Shown here piece after piece: positions 29,250 through 37,699 of a stretch of DNA of 64,000 bases. The stretch spans positions 2,914,001 to 2,978,000 of the forward strand of contig NZ_LT629971.1 of NCBI RefSeq assembly GCF_900108565.1. Direction: 5' to 3'. Each line of letters begins with the position of its first letter. Positions within the stretch are counted from its first letter, which is position 1. Source of the DNA: Mycolicibacterium rutilum (lineage in GTDB: Bacteria; Actinomycetota; Actinomycetes; Mycobacteriales; Mycobacteriaceae). Below the pieces are notes generated by a model, which was not told where the DNA came from, ran no database searches, and saw only the letters and a program-made list of their open reading frames with translations. A program made the position numbers and the translations under genes.

Positions 29250-30878
29250 CTAGGTCGCCTCGCGTCGCGCCTGCGGATACAGGCAGCCCAGGTGCTGCGA
29301 ACCCGGGCCGTTCTGCCACGGCATCCAGTCGTCCCAGCACGCACCCATCGCCGAACTCAGCGCGATCGTCACGGCGTAACTCGGTGCCTCGACTTCGGGT
29401 TCCGCCGGCTGGACCACCTCCCCGTCGACGACGTTGATGACCGCGACGAACGGCCCGTCGCCCTGCCTGCCCTGCGAGACGAAGTACACGAACGTGTCCT
29501 GGCCGACGAAGCCCTTGTTCGGGACGTAGGTGAACGACCCGTCCGTGTTCAACTGCAGCGTGCCGTTGGCCGGTTTCTCCTCCAGATGCACGGTCCAGTC
29601 GCGGTACTTCGGGTCGCGCAGGCCGTTGCCGACGGAGACCGTCAGCGTGGTGCCCCTGCCGACGGCGTAGGTGCGGTCCGGGTGCTCGACGCCGCCGCGG
29701 CCCTGGACCTCCACTGTCACCGTGCCCACGTGGCCGACGCCGAAGCCGTCGACGACGGTGTAGTCGAAGCTGTCGACGCCGGTGAACCCGGCGTTCGGGG
29801 TGTAGGTCAGCTGGCCGGTCGACGTGATGACGACCGTTCCGTGCAGCGGTTTGCCGGCCGATGTGAGCTTGAGCCCGTTGGAGTCGTCGTCGTTCTTCAG
29901 CACGTCGATGGTGACCGGGGTGTCGACCGGGGTGACCGCGGTGTCGGCGACGGCGACGGGCGCCTTCTCCGGCGCCCGGATGTTGACGACGACGGTGGCG
30001 GTGCTGCTGTTGCCTGCCGAGTCGGTCACGGTGTAGCTGAACTTGTCGGTGACCATCTTGTCGCCGTCGATCAGGTGCGGTGTGTAGGTGATGGAGCCCT
30101 CGGGATACTCCCTCGCCTCGCCGTAGCCCGGCTTGGAGATGTCGGTGATCCACATCGCGTCGCCGTCGGGGTCGACCGCTGACTCGAGCACGCGGATCTC
30201 GAGCGCCTTGCCGTATTCGACTGTGTACGTCGCACTCTCGACGTGCGGCGGCTGGTTCTCGACGTCGGCTGCGAGCGGTTCGCGCTGGACTTCGCGGCGC
30301 GTCCACCCCAGCACGGTCCACAGCAGCGGGGACGGCGCCGGCTCCTCGGGAACCGGCAGCTCGGGCGGCGCGGTCTCCGTCGTCACGGTCCTGGTCACCG
30401 TGACCGGCTCGGTCCCGACGGTCGACTGCTGCTCCTCGGCTGCCGTCGGTCGCACCGGCTTGCTCAGTGGATCACGTTTCTGGACAACGGTTCTTGCGCT
30501 GACGGTGCCCGTCGGTCGAACCTCGGACTCGTCAAGCGGGCGGATGCCGCCGGAGCTGCGGTAGTTCATCTTCGGCGCCGAAGGGGGTTGCGTCGCTTGG
30601 GATGCGTCGGTTGCCTCGGCCCCGCTGTCGACGGCCGACGGGGATTCCGCGGGGGCAGACGCCGACGGGCCCGTCGGATTGTCGGTGCTCGACGGGTTCG
30701 AACTCGACGACGTATCCGCCGTGGGGTCCGAGTCGTCGGCATGGGCGACACCGGCACCCGTCGCGGTGGCCACCGCCGCGCCCACGCCCAGTGCAACCGC
30801 GAGGGCGCCGATGCGTCCGACGTGACGGGCGTAGGACCCGTGGACCGGAACCGCACGATGTCTGCCTGATCTCTGCAT
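29250..30878 (-). CDS. Secreted Ig-like/cadherin-like repeat protein (542 aa)
   Basis: ATG 30878 follows GGAGGG. A Tat/Sec-like long signal (MQRSGRHRAVPVHG..., hydrophobic core IGALAVALGVGAAVATATGAGVAHA) ends near residue 47. A Ser/Thr/Asp/Pro-rich linker follows to about residue 190. Three tandem Ig-like domains follow: SATYTVEYGKALEIRVLESA...DKFSYTVTDSAGN; APVAVADTAVTPVDTPVTIDVLKNDD...FDYTVVDGFG; and RTYAVGRGTTLTVSVGNG...GQDTFVYFVSQG. The end, CWDDWMPWQNGP...GC, has two Cys and clustered Trp. Architecture resembles mycobacterial surface Ig-like/VCBS proteins. The role is probably adhesion or envelope structure, inferred only from domains. Confidence 0.82.
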   Translation of the reverse strand: MQRSGRHRAVPVHGSYARHVGRIGALAVALGVGAAVATATGAGVAHADDSDPTADTSSSSNPSSTDNPTGPSASAPAESPSAVDSGAEATDASQATQPPSAPKMNYRSSGGIRPLDESEVRPTGTVSARTVVQKRDPLSKPVRPTAAEEQQSTVGTEPVTVTRTVTTETAPPELPVPEEPAPSPLLWTVLGWTRREVQREPLAADVENQPPHVESATYTVEYGKALEIRVLESAVDPDGDAMWITDISKPGYGEAREYPEGSITYTPHLIDGDKMVTDKFSYTVTDSAGNSSTATVVVNIRAPEKAPVAVADTAVTPVDTPVTIDVLKNDDDSNGLKLTSAGKPLHGTVVITSTGQLTYTPNAGFTGVDSFDYTVVDGFGVGHVGTVTVEVQGRGGVEHPDRTYAVGRGTTLTVSVGNGLRDPKYRDWTVHLEEKPANGTLQLNTDGSFTYVPNKGFVGQDTFVYFVSQGRQGDGPFVAVINVVDGEVVQPAEPEVEAPSYAVTIALSSAMGACWDDWMPWQNGPGSQHLGCLYPQARREAT

Positions 30879-31194
30879 GCCGTCTGCGCCCTCCGCTTCG
30901 GTTTCGATGCGAACACCGAAAACTTACGACAGGGTCAATTAAGACGGGCAGCAAATCAAGATATTTCTGCGTGCAAGTATCCGCGCTGCGGGCGCCCACA
31001 CCCCACGATCGCACGCGCATACAAATTGCTGATTCAGCAAGGCAATACGCGCGGAACCGGCGCGTGCACGAAGCACCCGCGGCAAAGTCGACCAAGGAAG
31101 CGAACACAGTCGGCAAAATTGTTTGCTGTACTCGCTAGTTCGTGTGCGTCACCGAGACTGGCGGATCCGCACGCTCGCGCAACTGAGGGGTCGG
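30879..31194. other. AT-richer spacer upstream of the Ig-like gene, with a perfect palindrome
   Basis: This 316-bp region lies between the start of the Ig-like gene and the stop of dapD, both on the minus strand. It contains TTGCTGATTCAGCAA (31026-31040), a 15-bp perfect palindrome about 150 bp upstream of the Ig-like start, probably a regulator site. No gene is evident. Confidence 0.55.
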
Positions 31195-32142
31195 TCAGTT
31201 CTGGTGCAGCGCCTCGTTGAGGGTGATGCCCGTGCCGTCGCGCTTGACCACCTCGACGGCACCGGACAGCGAATTGCGCCGGAACAACAGGTTGTTGGCG
31301 CCCGACAGCTCCTTGGCCTTGACGGTCTTGCCGTCGGAGGTCTGCACCTTGGTCCCCGCGGTGACATACAAGCCCGCCTCGACGACACAGTCGTCGCCCA
31401 GCGAAATGCCCAGCCCGGCATTGGCGCCCAACAGGCAACGCTTGCCGATGGAGATGACCTCGGTGCCGCCGCCGGACAGCGTGCCCATGATCGACGCGCC
31501 GCCACCGACATCGGAGCCGTCGCCGACGACGACGCCCGCCGAGATGCGGCCCTCCACCATCGAGTTGCCCAGCGTGCCCGCGTTGTAGTTCACGAAGCCC
31601 TCGTGCATGACCGTCGTGCCCGCCGCCAGATGCGCACCCAGCCGGACACGGTCGGCGTCGGCCACCCGCACGCCGGTCGGCATCACGTAGTCGACCATCC
31701 GCGGGAACTTGTCGACGCCGTAGACCGTCACCGGGCCCCGCCGGCGCAGCCGCGCGCGGACCGTCTCGAAGCCCTCCACCGCGCACGGGCCGTGATTGGT
31801 CCACACCACGTTGGTCAGCACGCCGAAGAACCCGTCGGCGTTCAGGCCGTGCGGCACGACCAGCCGGTGGGACAGCAGGTGCAGCCGCAGATACGCGTCG
31901 TAGGCGTCGACGGCCTTGTCGTCCAGTGACGAGATCACGGTCCGCACGGCGACGATGTCGACCCCGCGGTCCTCGTCGCGGCCGGTCAGCGCGCCCAGTT
32001 CCTCGGGCACCTCGGCGACCGACAGCCGGACCGTGCCCGACGGGTCACCGTCCGCGTTCAGTTCCGGCGCGGGGAACCACGTGTCGAGGACCGATCCGTC
32101 AGCGGCGATCGTCGCCAGCCCAATACCAGCAGCAGAAGTCAC
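31195..32142 (-). CDS. dapD: Tetrahydrodipicolinate N-succinyltransferase
   Basis: Acyltransferase that uses succinyl-CoA to make N-succinyl-2-amino-6-ketopimelate in the lysine/DAP pathway (315 aa, M. tuberculosis 317). The C-terminal half is a left-handed beta-helix of hexapeptide repeats ([50 protein letters not shown]). The actinobacterial N-terminal domain precedes it. The frame is open far upstream, but GTG 32142 gives [20 protein letters not shown], the family N terminus, and lies 8 nt from a TAGTCT -10 box. It is divergent from dapE with 24 bp between start codons. Confidence 0.95.
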   Translation of the reverse strand: MTSAAGIGLATIAADGSVLDTWFPAPELNADGDPSGTVRLSVAEVPEELGALTGRDEDRGVDIVAVRTVISSLDDKAVDAYDAYLRLHLLSHRLVVPHGLNADGFFGVLTNVVWTNHGPCAVEGFETVRARLRRRGPVTVYGVDKFPRMVDYVMPTGVRVADADRVRLGAHLAAGTTVMHEGFVNYNAGTLGNSMVEGRISAGVVVGDGSDVGGGASIMGTLSGGGTEVISIGKRCLLGANAGLGISLGDDCVVEAGLYVTAGTKVQTSDGKTVKAKELSGANNLLFRRNSLSGAVEVVKRDGTGITLNEALHQN

Positions 32143-32149
32143 GGCCGTA

Positions 32150-32159
32150 AGACTAACGT
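32150..32159. promoter_or_regulatory. Overlapping divergent -10 boxes of dapD and dapE
   Basis: The minus-strand TAGTCT (32155-32150) serves dapD and the plus-strand TAACGT (32154-32159) serves dapE. They share two base pairs. Each is followed by 7 nt and then a GTG start, so both messages should be leaderless and transcription of one should block the other. Confidence 0.6.
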
Positions 32160-32166
32160 CAGCCGG

Positions 32167-33231
32167 GTGAGCCTTGATCTGCACGGTGATCCGGTCGCGC
32201 TGACGGCGGCCCTCGTCGACATCCCCAGCGAGTCCCGTCACGAGAAGCGCATCGCCGACGAGATCGAGGCCGCCCTGCGCGAACAGACCGATTTCGAGGT
32301 GATCCGCAACGGCGACGCCGTGCTGGCCCGCACCAACCTGGGCAAGCCGTCGCGGGTCATGCTCGCCGGCCACATCGACACCGTGCCGGCCGCCGACAAT
32401 CTGCCCAGCCGCCTCGCAGACGGCGAACTGCACGGTTGTGGCACCTCGGACATGAAGGCCGGCGACGCGGTGTTTCTGCACCTGGCTGCCACCGTGACCG
32501 AGCCCGCCCACGACCTGACGCTGGTGATGTACGACTGCGAGGAGATCGAGGCGTCGGCCAACGGGCTCAACCGCATCGAGAAGGAGCTGCCCGACTGGCT
32601 GCGCGCCGACGTCGCGATCCTCGGCGAACCCTCCGGCGGCTACATCGAGGCCGGCTGCCAGGGCACGCTGCGGGTGGTGGTCAGCGCCTCGGGCACCCGC
32701 GCCCACTCGGCCCGATCCTGGCTGGGCGACAACGCGATTCACAAACTCGGCCACGTCCTGGACCGGCTCTCGTCGTACCGGGCGCGCAGCGTGGACATCG
32801 ACGGCTGCACCTACCGCGAAGGGCTGTCCGCGGTGCGCATCGACGGCGGGATCGCCGGCAACGTCATCCCCGACGCGGCGTCGGTGACGGTCAACTTCCG
32901 GTTCGCGCCCGACCGCAGCGTCGACGACGCGCTGGCGCATGTCCGCGAGGTCCTCGACGGGCTCGACGTGAGCATCGAACTGACCGACGCGGCCGCGGGC
33001 GCACTGCCCGGGCTGTCCCAACCGGCCGCCGCCGCGCTCGTCGAGGCCGCGGGTGGGCAGGTCCGGGCCAAGTACGGCTGGACCGACGTGTCGCGCTTCG
33101 CCGCGCTCGGCATCCCCGCGGTGAACTACGGGCCCGGCGACCCCAACCTCGCGCACCGCGTCGACGAGCGCGTCGAGGTCGACAAGATCACCGCCGCCAC
33201 GGCGATGCTGCGCCGCTATTTAACCGGTTGA
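32167..33231 (+). CDS. dapE: Succinyl-diaminopimelate desuccinylase
   Basis: M20-family zinc hydrolase (354 aa) releasing succinate from N-succinyl-LL-DAP. Metal-site motifs: [13 protein letters not shown] (His, Asp), the bridging Asp in [10 protein letters not shown], the general-base Glu pair YDCEEIEAS, and a later Glu in [15 protein letters not shown]. The dimerisation (lid) domain spans about residues 170-280. Counterpart Rv1202, 354 aa. GTG 32167 is at leaderless distance from TAACGT. The last 20 bp overlap the promoter region of the following ABC-F gene. Confidence 0.95.
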   Translation: MSLDLHGDPVALTAALVDIPSESRHEKRIADEIEAALREQTDFEVIRNGDAVLARTNLGKPSRVMLAGHIDTVPAADNLPSRLADGELHGCGTSDMKAGDAVFLHLAATVTEPAHDLTLVMYDCEEIEASANGLNRIEKELPDWLRADVAILGEPSGGYIEAGCQGTLRVVVSASGTRAHSARSWLGDNAIHKLGHVLDRLSSYRARSVDIDGCTYREGLSAVRIDGGIAGNVIPDAASVTVNFRFAPDRSVDDALAHVREVLDGLDVSIELTDAAAGALPGLSQPAAAALVEAAGGQVRAKYGWTDVSRFAALGIPAVNYGPGDPNLAHRVDERVEVDKITAATAMLRRYLTG

Positions 33232-33240
33232 CGTCGCACC

Positions 33241-33309
33241 TACCCTGGATTCATGCGGTGAGACGACGACTCGTGTGCCCCTTGTCGTCTAGTTTCGGGA
33301 GAGCTCCCG
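33241..33309 (+). promoter_or_regulatory. Structured leader of the ABC-F gene
   Basis: A TACCCT box (33241-33246) lies 7 nt before a three-codon ORF ATG CGG TGA (33253-33261). Then come inverted repeat AGACGAC (33261-33267)/GTCGTCT (33284-33290) and a second hairpin CGGGAG (33296-33301)/CTCCCG (33304-33309) that contains the ribosome site of the gene at 33311. The AT-rich CTATTTAAC lies near the -35 position. The layout resembles attenuation leaders of antibiotic-resistance ABC-F genes. Confidence 0.55.
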
Positions 33310-33310
33310 C

Positions 33311-34927
33311 ATGTCTTCGATCGTCGTTTCTCAGCTGTCCTTTTCGTGGCCCGATGACACCCCGCTGTTCGACGGACTGACCTTCACCGTCGGCGACGGC
33401 CGCACCGGACTGGTCGCACCCAACGGGGCAGGCAAGAGTGCGCTGCTCAGGCTGATCGCCGGTGAGCTGCGGCCCACCGCGGGCACCGTCGTCGTCGACG
33501 GCACGCTCGGCTACCTGCCGCAGTCGCTGCCGTACGACGCGCACCGCAGCGTCGCCGAAATCCTGGGCATCGCGGCGGTCGTCGACGCGCTGAATGCGTT
33601 GGCCGACGGTGACACCCGCGACGAGGTGTTCACCGCGATCGGCGACGACTGGGACGTCGAGGAACGCGCGCGGGCCCAGCTGGACCGGCTCGGGCTGGCG
33701 CATGTCGCGCTCGACCGGCCGCTCGGCACGCTCTCCGGCGGTGAGGTCGTCACCATCGGCCTGGCCGGCCAACTCCTCAAACGGCCCGGCGTGCTGCTGC
33801 TCGACGAGCCGACCAACAACCTCGACAGCCACGCGCGGCACCGTCTGCACCTCGCCCTCGACGACTTCACCGGATGCCTGCTGGTGGTCAGCCACGACCG
33901 CGCCCTGCTCGACCGGATGGACCGCATCGCCGAACTGCGCCGCGGCGAGATCCTCTCGTACGGCGGCAATTACACGATGTACACCGAGGCGGTGGCAGAT
34001 GCGCAGCGCGTCGCCGAAGGCAACCTCAGAAGCGCCGAGCAGGAACTGAGACGCCAGAAGCGCGAACAGCAGCAGGCCCGCGAACGCGCGGCGCGGCGCG
34101 CAAGCACCGCGGCGCGCACACTCAAGGACGCCGGCCTACCCAAGATCGTCGCCGGCGCCAGGAAACGGCGCGCGCAGGAGTCGGGGGGCCGCGTCGACGG
34201 CGTCAACGCCGCCCGCGTCGACGATGCGAAGGCCCGCCTCGACGATGCGGAAAAGGCGCTGCGCGACGACGACGTCCTGGTCCTCGACCTGCCCGACACC
34301 GCGGTCCCCGCCGGCCGTGACGTGTTGAGCTGCACCGGATTACGCGCCATCCGCGGCGGGCGGTTGCTGTTCTCCGGCGTCGACCTGTCGGTGCGCGGGC
34401 CCGAACGGATCGCGCTGACCGGTCGCAACGGGTCCGGCAAGTCGACGCTGCTGCGGATCCTCAGCGGCGAGCAGGACCCCGACGGCGGTTCGGTGCGCCG
34501 CGCCGACGGGCGCATCGCGTACCTGTCGCAACGCCTCGACCTGCTCGACCCGGACCGCACGGTCGGTCAAAGCCTGGCCGCCGCCGCCCCGAGCCTCTCG
34601 CACACCCGCCGGATGCACCTGCTCGCGCAGTTCCTGTTCCACGGTGAGCGCCTCGAACTGCCGGTCGCGGCGCTGTCGGGCGGCGAACGGCTGCGCGCGA
34701 CGCTGGCATGCGTGCTTTACGCCGAACCGGCACCGCACCTGCTGCTGCTCGACGAGCCGACCAACAACCTCGACCTGGTCAGCGTCGGACAGCTGCAGTC
34801 GGCGCTCAACAGCTACCGTGGCGCGTTCCTGGTGGTCAGCCACGACGACCGGTTCCTCACCGAGATCGGGGTGCAGCGCCGGATGGAGCTGTCCGGCGGA
34901 CGGCTGCACGACGCGCCGGTGCCCTGA
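33311..34927 (+). CDS. ABC-F family ATPase (probable ribosome-protection/translation factor)
   Basis: 538 residues, two complete ABC domains and no membrane segments. Domain 1: Walker A APNGAGKSALL (about 35), signature LSGGEVVTIGLA, Walker B VLLLDEPTNNLD. Domain 2: GRNGSGKSTLL (about 378), LSGGERLRATLA, LLLLDEPTNNLD. The linker (about 215-330) is highly charged and helical (EQELRRQKREQQQARERAARR), the region that in ABC-F proteins reaches the peptidyl-transferase centre. Members either confer resistance to 50S antibiotics or act as housekeeping translation factors. The hairpin-rich leader favours the inducible resistance type. It is a single gene after dapE. Confidence 0.85.
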   Translation: MSSIVVSQLSFSWPDDTPLFDGLTFTVGDGRTGLVAPNGAGKSALLRLIAGELRPTAGTVVVDGTLGYLPQSLPYDAHRSVAEILGIAAVVDALNALADGDTRDEVFTAIGDDWDVEERARAQLDRLGLAHVALDRPLGTLSGGEVVTIGLAGQLLKRPGVLLLDEPTNNLDSHARHRLHLALDDFTGCLLVVSHDRALLDRMDRIAELRRGEILSYGGNYTMYTEAVADAQRVAEGNLRSAEQELRRQKREQQQARERAARRASTAARTLKDAGLPKIVAGARKRRAQESGGRVDGVNAARVDDAKARLDDAEKALRDDDVLVLDLPDTAVPAGRDVLSCTGLRAIRGGRLLFSGVDLSVRGPERIALTGRNGSGKSTLLRILSGEQDPDGGSVRRADGRIAYLSQRLDLLDPDRTVGQSLAAAAPSLSHTRRMHLLAQFLFHGERLELPVAALSGGERLRATLACVLYAEPAPHLLLLDEPTNNLDLVSVGQLQSALNSYRGAFLVVSHDDRFLTEIGVQRRMELSGGRLHDAPVP

Positions 34928-34968
34928 TCACCCCGGAATTAGTGCACCGGCGGTGCTCGGACGCACGG

Positions 34969-34974
34969 TAAATT
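34969..34974 (+). promoter_or_regulatory. Candidate -10 box for the type VII substrate genes
   Basis: TAAATT in the context GGTAAATTTGACA lies about 37 bp before the ATG at 35011. The GGTAAATT core matches the gjpA copy 3 module. Confidence 0.35.
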
Positions 34975-35010
34975 TGACACTCGTAGCGTGTCGTCGAGGG
35001 GGTCGCGTCC

Positions 35011-36138
35011 ATGGGAATCCAGCCCGATTCCAGCCCGTACGGTGGTCAGACCGTCACGGGTCCCGGCTGGCCGAACGTCGACGAGGAGATGCTGGCGTCC
35101 GCGGCGGCCGAATACGAGGCGCTGGCCGCCAAGATCAGCGGCACCCTGGTACCCCAGCAGCAGGGCCAGTTGATGAAGCTGACCGACTCCTGGGAAGGCG
35201 CCGGGTCGCTCGCCGCGGCCGGTGAGGCCAGCACGATCATCGGCGGCCACGAGGCCAACGCCGCGCACGCCGCCGCGATCGCGGCCAAGCTGCGGGCCAT
35301 GGAGGCCACCGTCGTCAAGACGAAGATGCTGGCCAACACCATCGCCCAGGAGACCCAGCACGAGTGCGAGGCGATCGCGGCGATGCCGTTCAGCAACGCG
35401 CAGGAGCTGGTGCAGAGCCGCGTCAAGATGGGCCTGTCGCAGAACATCGCGAACGTCACCACCAACACCACCGAACTGGCCAACACCCTCGGTGTGCCGC
35501 CGAGCATCCCGTTCCTCGGCGCCCCGCCGGTGCCCGGCGCCAAAGAAGCGCAGGACAGCGGCGAAGAGGCGACCAAGCAGGCCGCCGACGGCTCGCAGCA
35601 GGGCATGCAGATGATGGGTCAGATGGCGTCGATGGCGATGCAGCTGCCCATGCAGATCGGGCAGTCGCTGATGCAGCTGCCGCAGCAGATGGGCCAGCAG
35701 TTGCAGCAGCTCACCCAGCCCCTGCAGCAGCTGACGTCGATGTTCGGATCGGGCGGCAAGGCCGACGCGATGGGCGCGGCGGGGATGCCGTTCTCGTCGT
35801 TCTCGAACCATCCGCTGGCCGGCGGGTCCGGCGCCGGCGGCGGGTCGGGGATGGTGAAGGCGGCGTCGCTGCCCGGCTCCGGCGGAGTTCCCCTGCAGAC
35901 GCCGCAGATGGCCAACCTGGTCGGCAGCAAGGCGGTCAGCACCGCACCTGCCGAGGGCGCGGCGGCCGGCGCGACGACGGTTGGCGGCGCCGCCCCGATG
36001 GCCGGTGGCGGCGGGATGGGCGGCATGGCCCCGATGATGGGTCAGCGCGGCACGTCCGGCGGTACGACGGCGGGCCTGGCCGTGCCCGCGCCGCTGGAGT
36101 ACGACCTCGCCGAAGACGACGTCGACGACGACTGGTGA
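35011..36138 (+). CDS. Candidate type VII secretion substrate, PPE/EspB-like (375 aa)
   Basis: ATG 35011. Residues about 20-170 are alpha-helical with a W-x-G motif at a helix turn (KLTDSWEGAGSLAAAGEAS, Trp about 62), as in PPE, EspB and WXG proteins. Helices with LRAMEATVVKTKMLANTIAQ and ELVQSRVKMGLSQNIANV follow. Residues 190-250 are Met/Gln-rich (GMQMMGQMASMAMQLPMQIG), then a Gly/Ala/Met-rich disordered stretch, and the very acidic end DLAEDDVDDDW. There is no signal peptide, consistent with ESX export. It pairs with the next gene 12 bp downstream. No ESX core genes lie in this window, so the exporting system would be encoded elsewhere. Assignment is by architecture only. Confidence 0.55.
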   Translation: MGIQPDSSPYGGQTVTGPGWPNVDEEMLASAAAEYEALAAKISGTLVPQQQGQLMKLTDSWEGAGSLAAAGEASTIIGGHEANAAHAAAIAAKLRAMEATVVKTKMLANTIAQETQHECEAIAAMPFSNAQELVQSRVKMGLSQNIANVTTNTTELANTLGVPPSIPFLGAPPVPGAKEAQDSGEEATKQAADGSQQGMQMMGQMASMAMQLPMQIGQSLMQLPQQMGQQLQQLTQPLQQLTSMFGSGGKADAMGAAGMPFSSFSNHPLAGGSGAGGGSGMVKAASLPGSGGVPLQTPQMANLVGSKAVSTAPAEGAAAGATTVGGAAPMAGGGGMGGMAPMMGQRGTSGGTTAGLAVPAPLEYDLAEDDVDDDW

Positions 36139-36150
36139 CGGAGAGTAGCG

Positions 36151-36855
36151 ATGAGTGGTAGCCCGCTGAAGAAACCCGAGGGCATCAACTGGAACGCCGC
36201 GGCAGTCGAATTGCCGCCGGTACCAACGCTTCCCGCGGGACAAGACGCGATGAGTGCGACGATATCGGCGGTGCTGCCGACGCTGGCCGCGCAGTTGACC
36301 GCCAATGTCGCCGCGCTGTCGGCCAAGGAGAACACCTTCTCCGGCAAGGTGGGCGCCGCGCAGGTGGCGTACCAGAACTCCGACGACGCCGGGTCGCAGT
36401 CGGTCGGCCAGGTGGTCGGGATGCTCGGCCAGCTCGGGCAGCAGGCGGGCCAGATGGGGCAGATGGCCGGTGCGCCCGCACAGGCGGCCGGCGGGGGCGC
36501 CGGCATGTTCGGCTCACTGATCCAGCAGGCCATGCAGGGCGCGCAGTCGGCGGGCGGGCAGTCGGGTGCCGGCCAGGGGACCGGCGGCGGAGCCCCGGCG
36601 GGCGCGGGCGCGCCTGCGGGTGCACCTCCGGGTGCCGCCGCCGCCGCGCCGGGTCAGCGCGACGACGCGCAGGACCGCGTCGAAACCCGCGACGGGGAGT
36701 CCGAGCGGGACCGCGAGGAACGCCAGCCGCTGCACCGGGCCGACGACACCCCGTGGTCCGGGGCGGCCGGCCCCGAGCGCAGCGAACCGGGCAGCGGAAC
36801 CGCACCGGTCACGCCGCCGGTCCAGCGCGACGACGAGGCCACCCGCAACCTGTAA
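36151..36855 (+). CDS. Candidate type VII secretion partner protein (PE/WXG100-like, 234 aa)
   Basis: ATG 36151 has GGAGAG 7-10 nt upstream. Residues 30-95 form a helical region (AGQDAMSATISAVLPTLAAQ, ANVAALSAKENTFSGKVGAA) ending in VAYQNSDDAGSQ, whose Y-x-x-x-D fits the general ESX export signal YxxxD/E. The rest is Gln/Gly/Ala-rich, then a highly charged disordered segment (QRDDAQDRVETRDGESERDR). It is directly downstream of the PPE/EspB-like gene in the same transcript, the arrangement of co-secreted PE-PPE pairs. It converges 1 bp from the EspC-like gene. Confidence 0.55.
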   Translation: MSGSPLKKPEGINWNAAAVELPPVPTLPAGQDAMSATISAVLPTLAAQLTANVAALSAKENTFSGKVGAAQVAYQNSDDAGSQSVGQVVGMLGQLGQQAGQMGQMAGAPAQAAGGGAGMFGSLIQQAMQGAQSAGGQSGAGQGTGGGAPAGAGAPAGAPPGAAAAAPGQRDDAQDRVETRDGESERDREERQPLHRADDTPWSGAAGPERSEPGSGTAPVTPPVQRDDEATRNL

Positions 36856-36856
36856 C

Positions 36857-37642
36857 TCAGCGCGGGTCGCCCTGCGGCCGGGTCTGCGCGGGCTGCGGCC
36901 GCTGCGGTTCGACGGGTGCCTCCGGAGCCCGCCCCGCCTGGGTCGACTCACCGGGCGCGGCGCCACTCGGAACCGGCTCGCGAGTCGGCGGTTCGGGACG
37001 ATCGCGCCGTTCCTCCTCGGCAATGCGCTCGGCCTCGCGGTCCGGTTCCGCCTCGTCGGCCGCGCCGCTCTGCGCGGCCTGCTGCACACCCTGCATGATC
37101 TGCTGCGGAACCTGTTGCAGCCCTTGCGCAAGACCCTGCAGCGGGGCGGCGATCGAACCGACGAGCGCCCCGACCTGTCCGCCGACCTGACCGACGATCT
37201 GGCCGAGCACGTCGGCGCCGCCACCGGCAGCCGGAGTGGCCGCAGCGCCGGTGCCTGCCGCACCCGCGCCGGAAGATCCGCCCGCGGCCGTGCCGGGAGA
37301 CGCACCGGTGGCCCCGGCCTCCTGGGTTTGCAGCGCATCCGCGGCGGCGCGCAGCTTGTCGGCGCCCTCGCGATCGCCGCGCTCGTACAGTTCGGCGGCC
37401 TTCTGCAGGAGCCCGGCGATCGTCGTGCTCGATGTCGCGGTGGCCTGCATGGTGCCCTGCCTGCTGCCCAACGCCCCTGACAGTGCGGAGCTCACCGCCG
37501 CGGCGATGGTGCCGTGACTGGTCTGCACGCCGGCGGCTTCCGGTGCGGCGGCGCCCATCACCGACGACAGCGCCGCCGACACCTGGTCGTGGATCTGCGC
37601 GTACGACCGCACCCCGTCGGTCTGCACGTAGAGCTGGTTCAT
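36857..37642 (-). CDS. EspC-like type VII secretion target (261 aa)
   Basis: ATG 37642 with CGGAGG 5 nt upstream. Residues 1-105 resemble the ESX-1 EspC/type VII target domain: MNQLYVQTDGVRSYAQIHDQ, a helix with SSVMGAAAPEAAGVQTSHGT, then STTIAGLLQKAAELYERGDREGADKLRAAAD, which carries Y-x-x-x-D. The remainder is Ala/Gly-rich followed by a charged, Pro-rich tail (EAERIAEEERRDRPEPPTRE). Low-complexity tail style matches the two convergent genes, so the three likely form one functional group. A TAGACT -10 box lies at 37661-37666. Confidence 0.6.
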   Translation of the reverse strand: MNQLYVQTDGVRSYAQIHDQVSAALSSVMGAAAPEAAGVQTSHGTIAAAVSSALSGALGSRQGTMQATATSSTTIAGLLQKAAELYERGDREGADKLRAAADALQTQEAGATGASPGTAAGGSSGAGAAGTGAAATPAAGGGADVLGQIVGQVGGQVGALVGSIAAPLQGLAQGLQQVPQQIMQGVQQAAQSGAADEAEPDREAERIAEEERRDRPEPPTREPVPSGAAPGESTQAGRAPEAPVEPQRPQPAQTRPQGDPR

Positions 37643-37699
37643 CGCTACCTCCGTAGCTCAGAGTCTAGGGCCGCGAAACCGGGGCCCCCGACACCAGTT

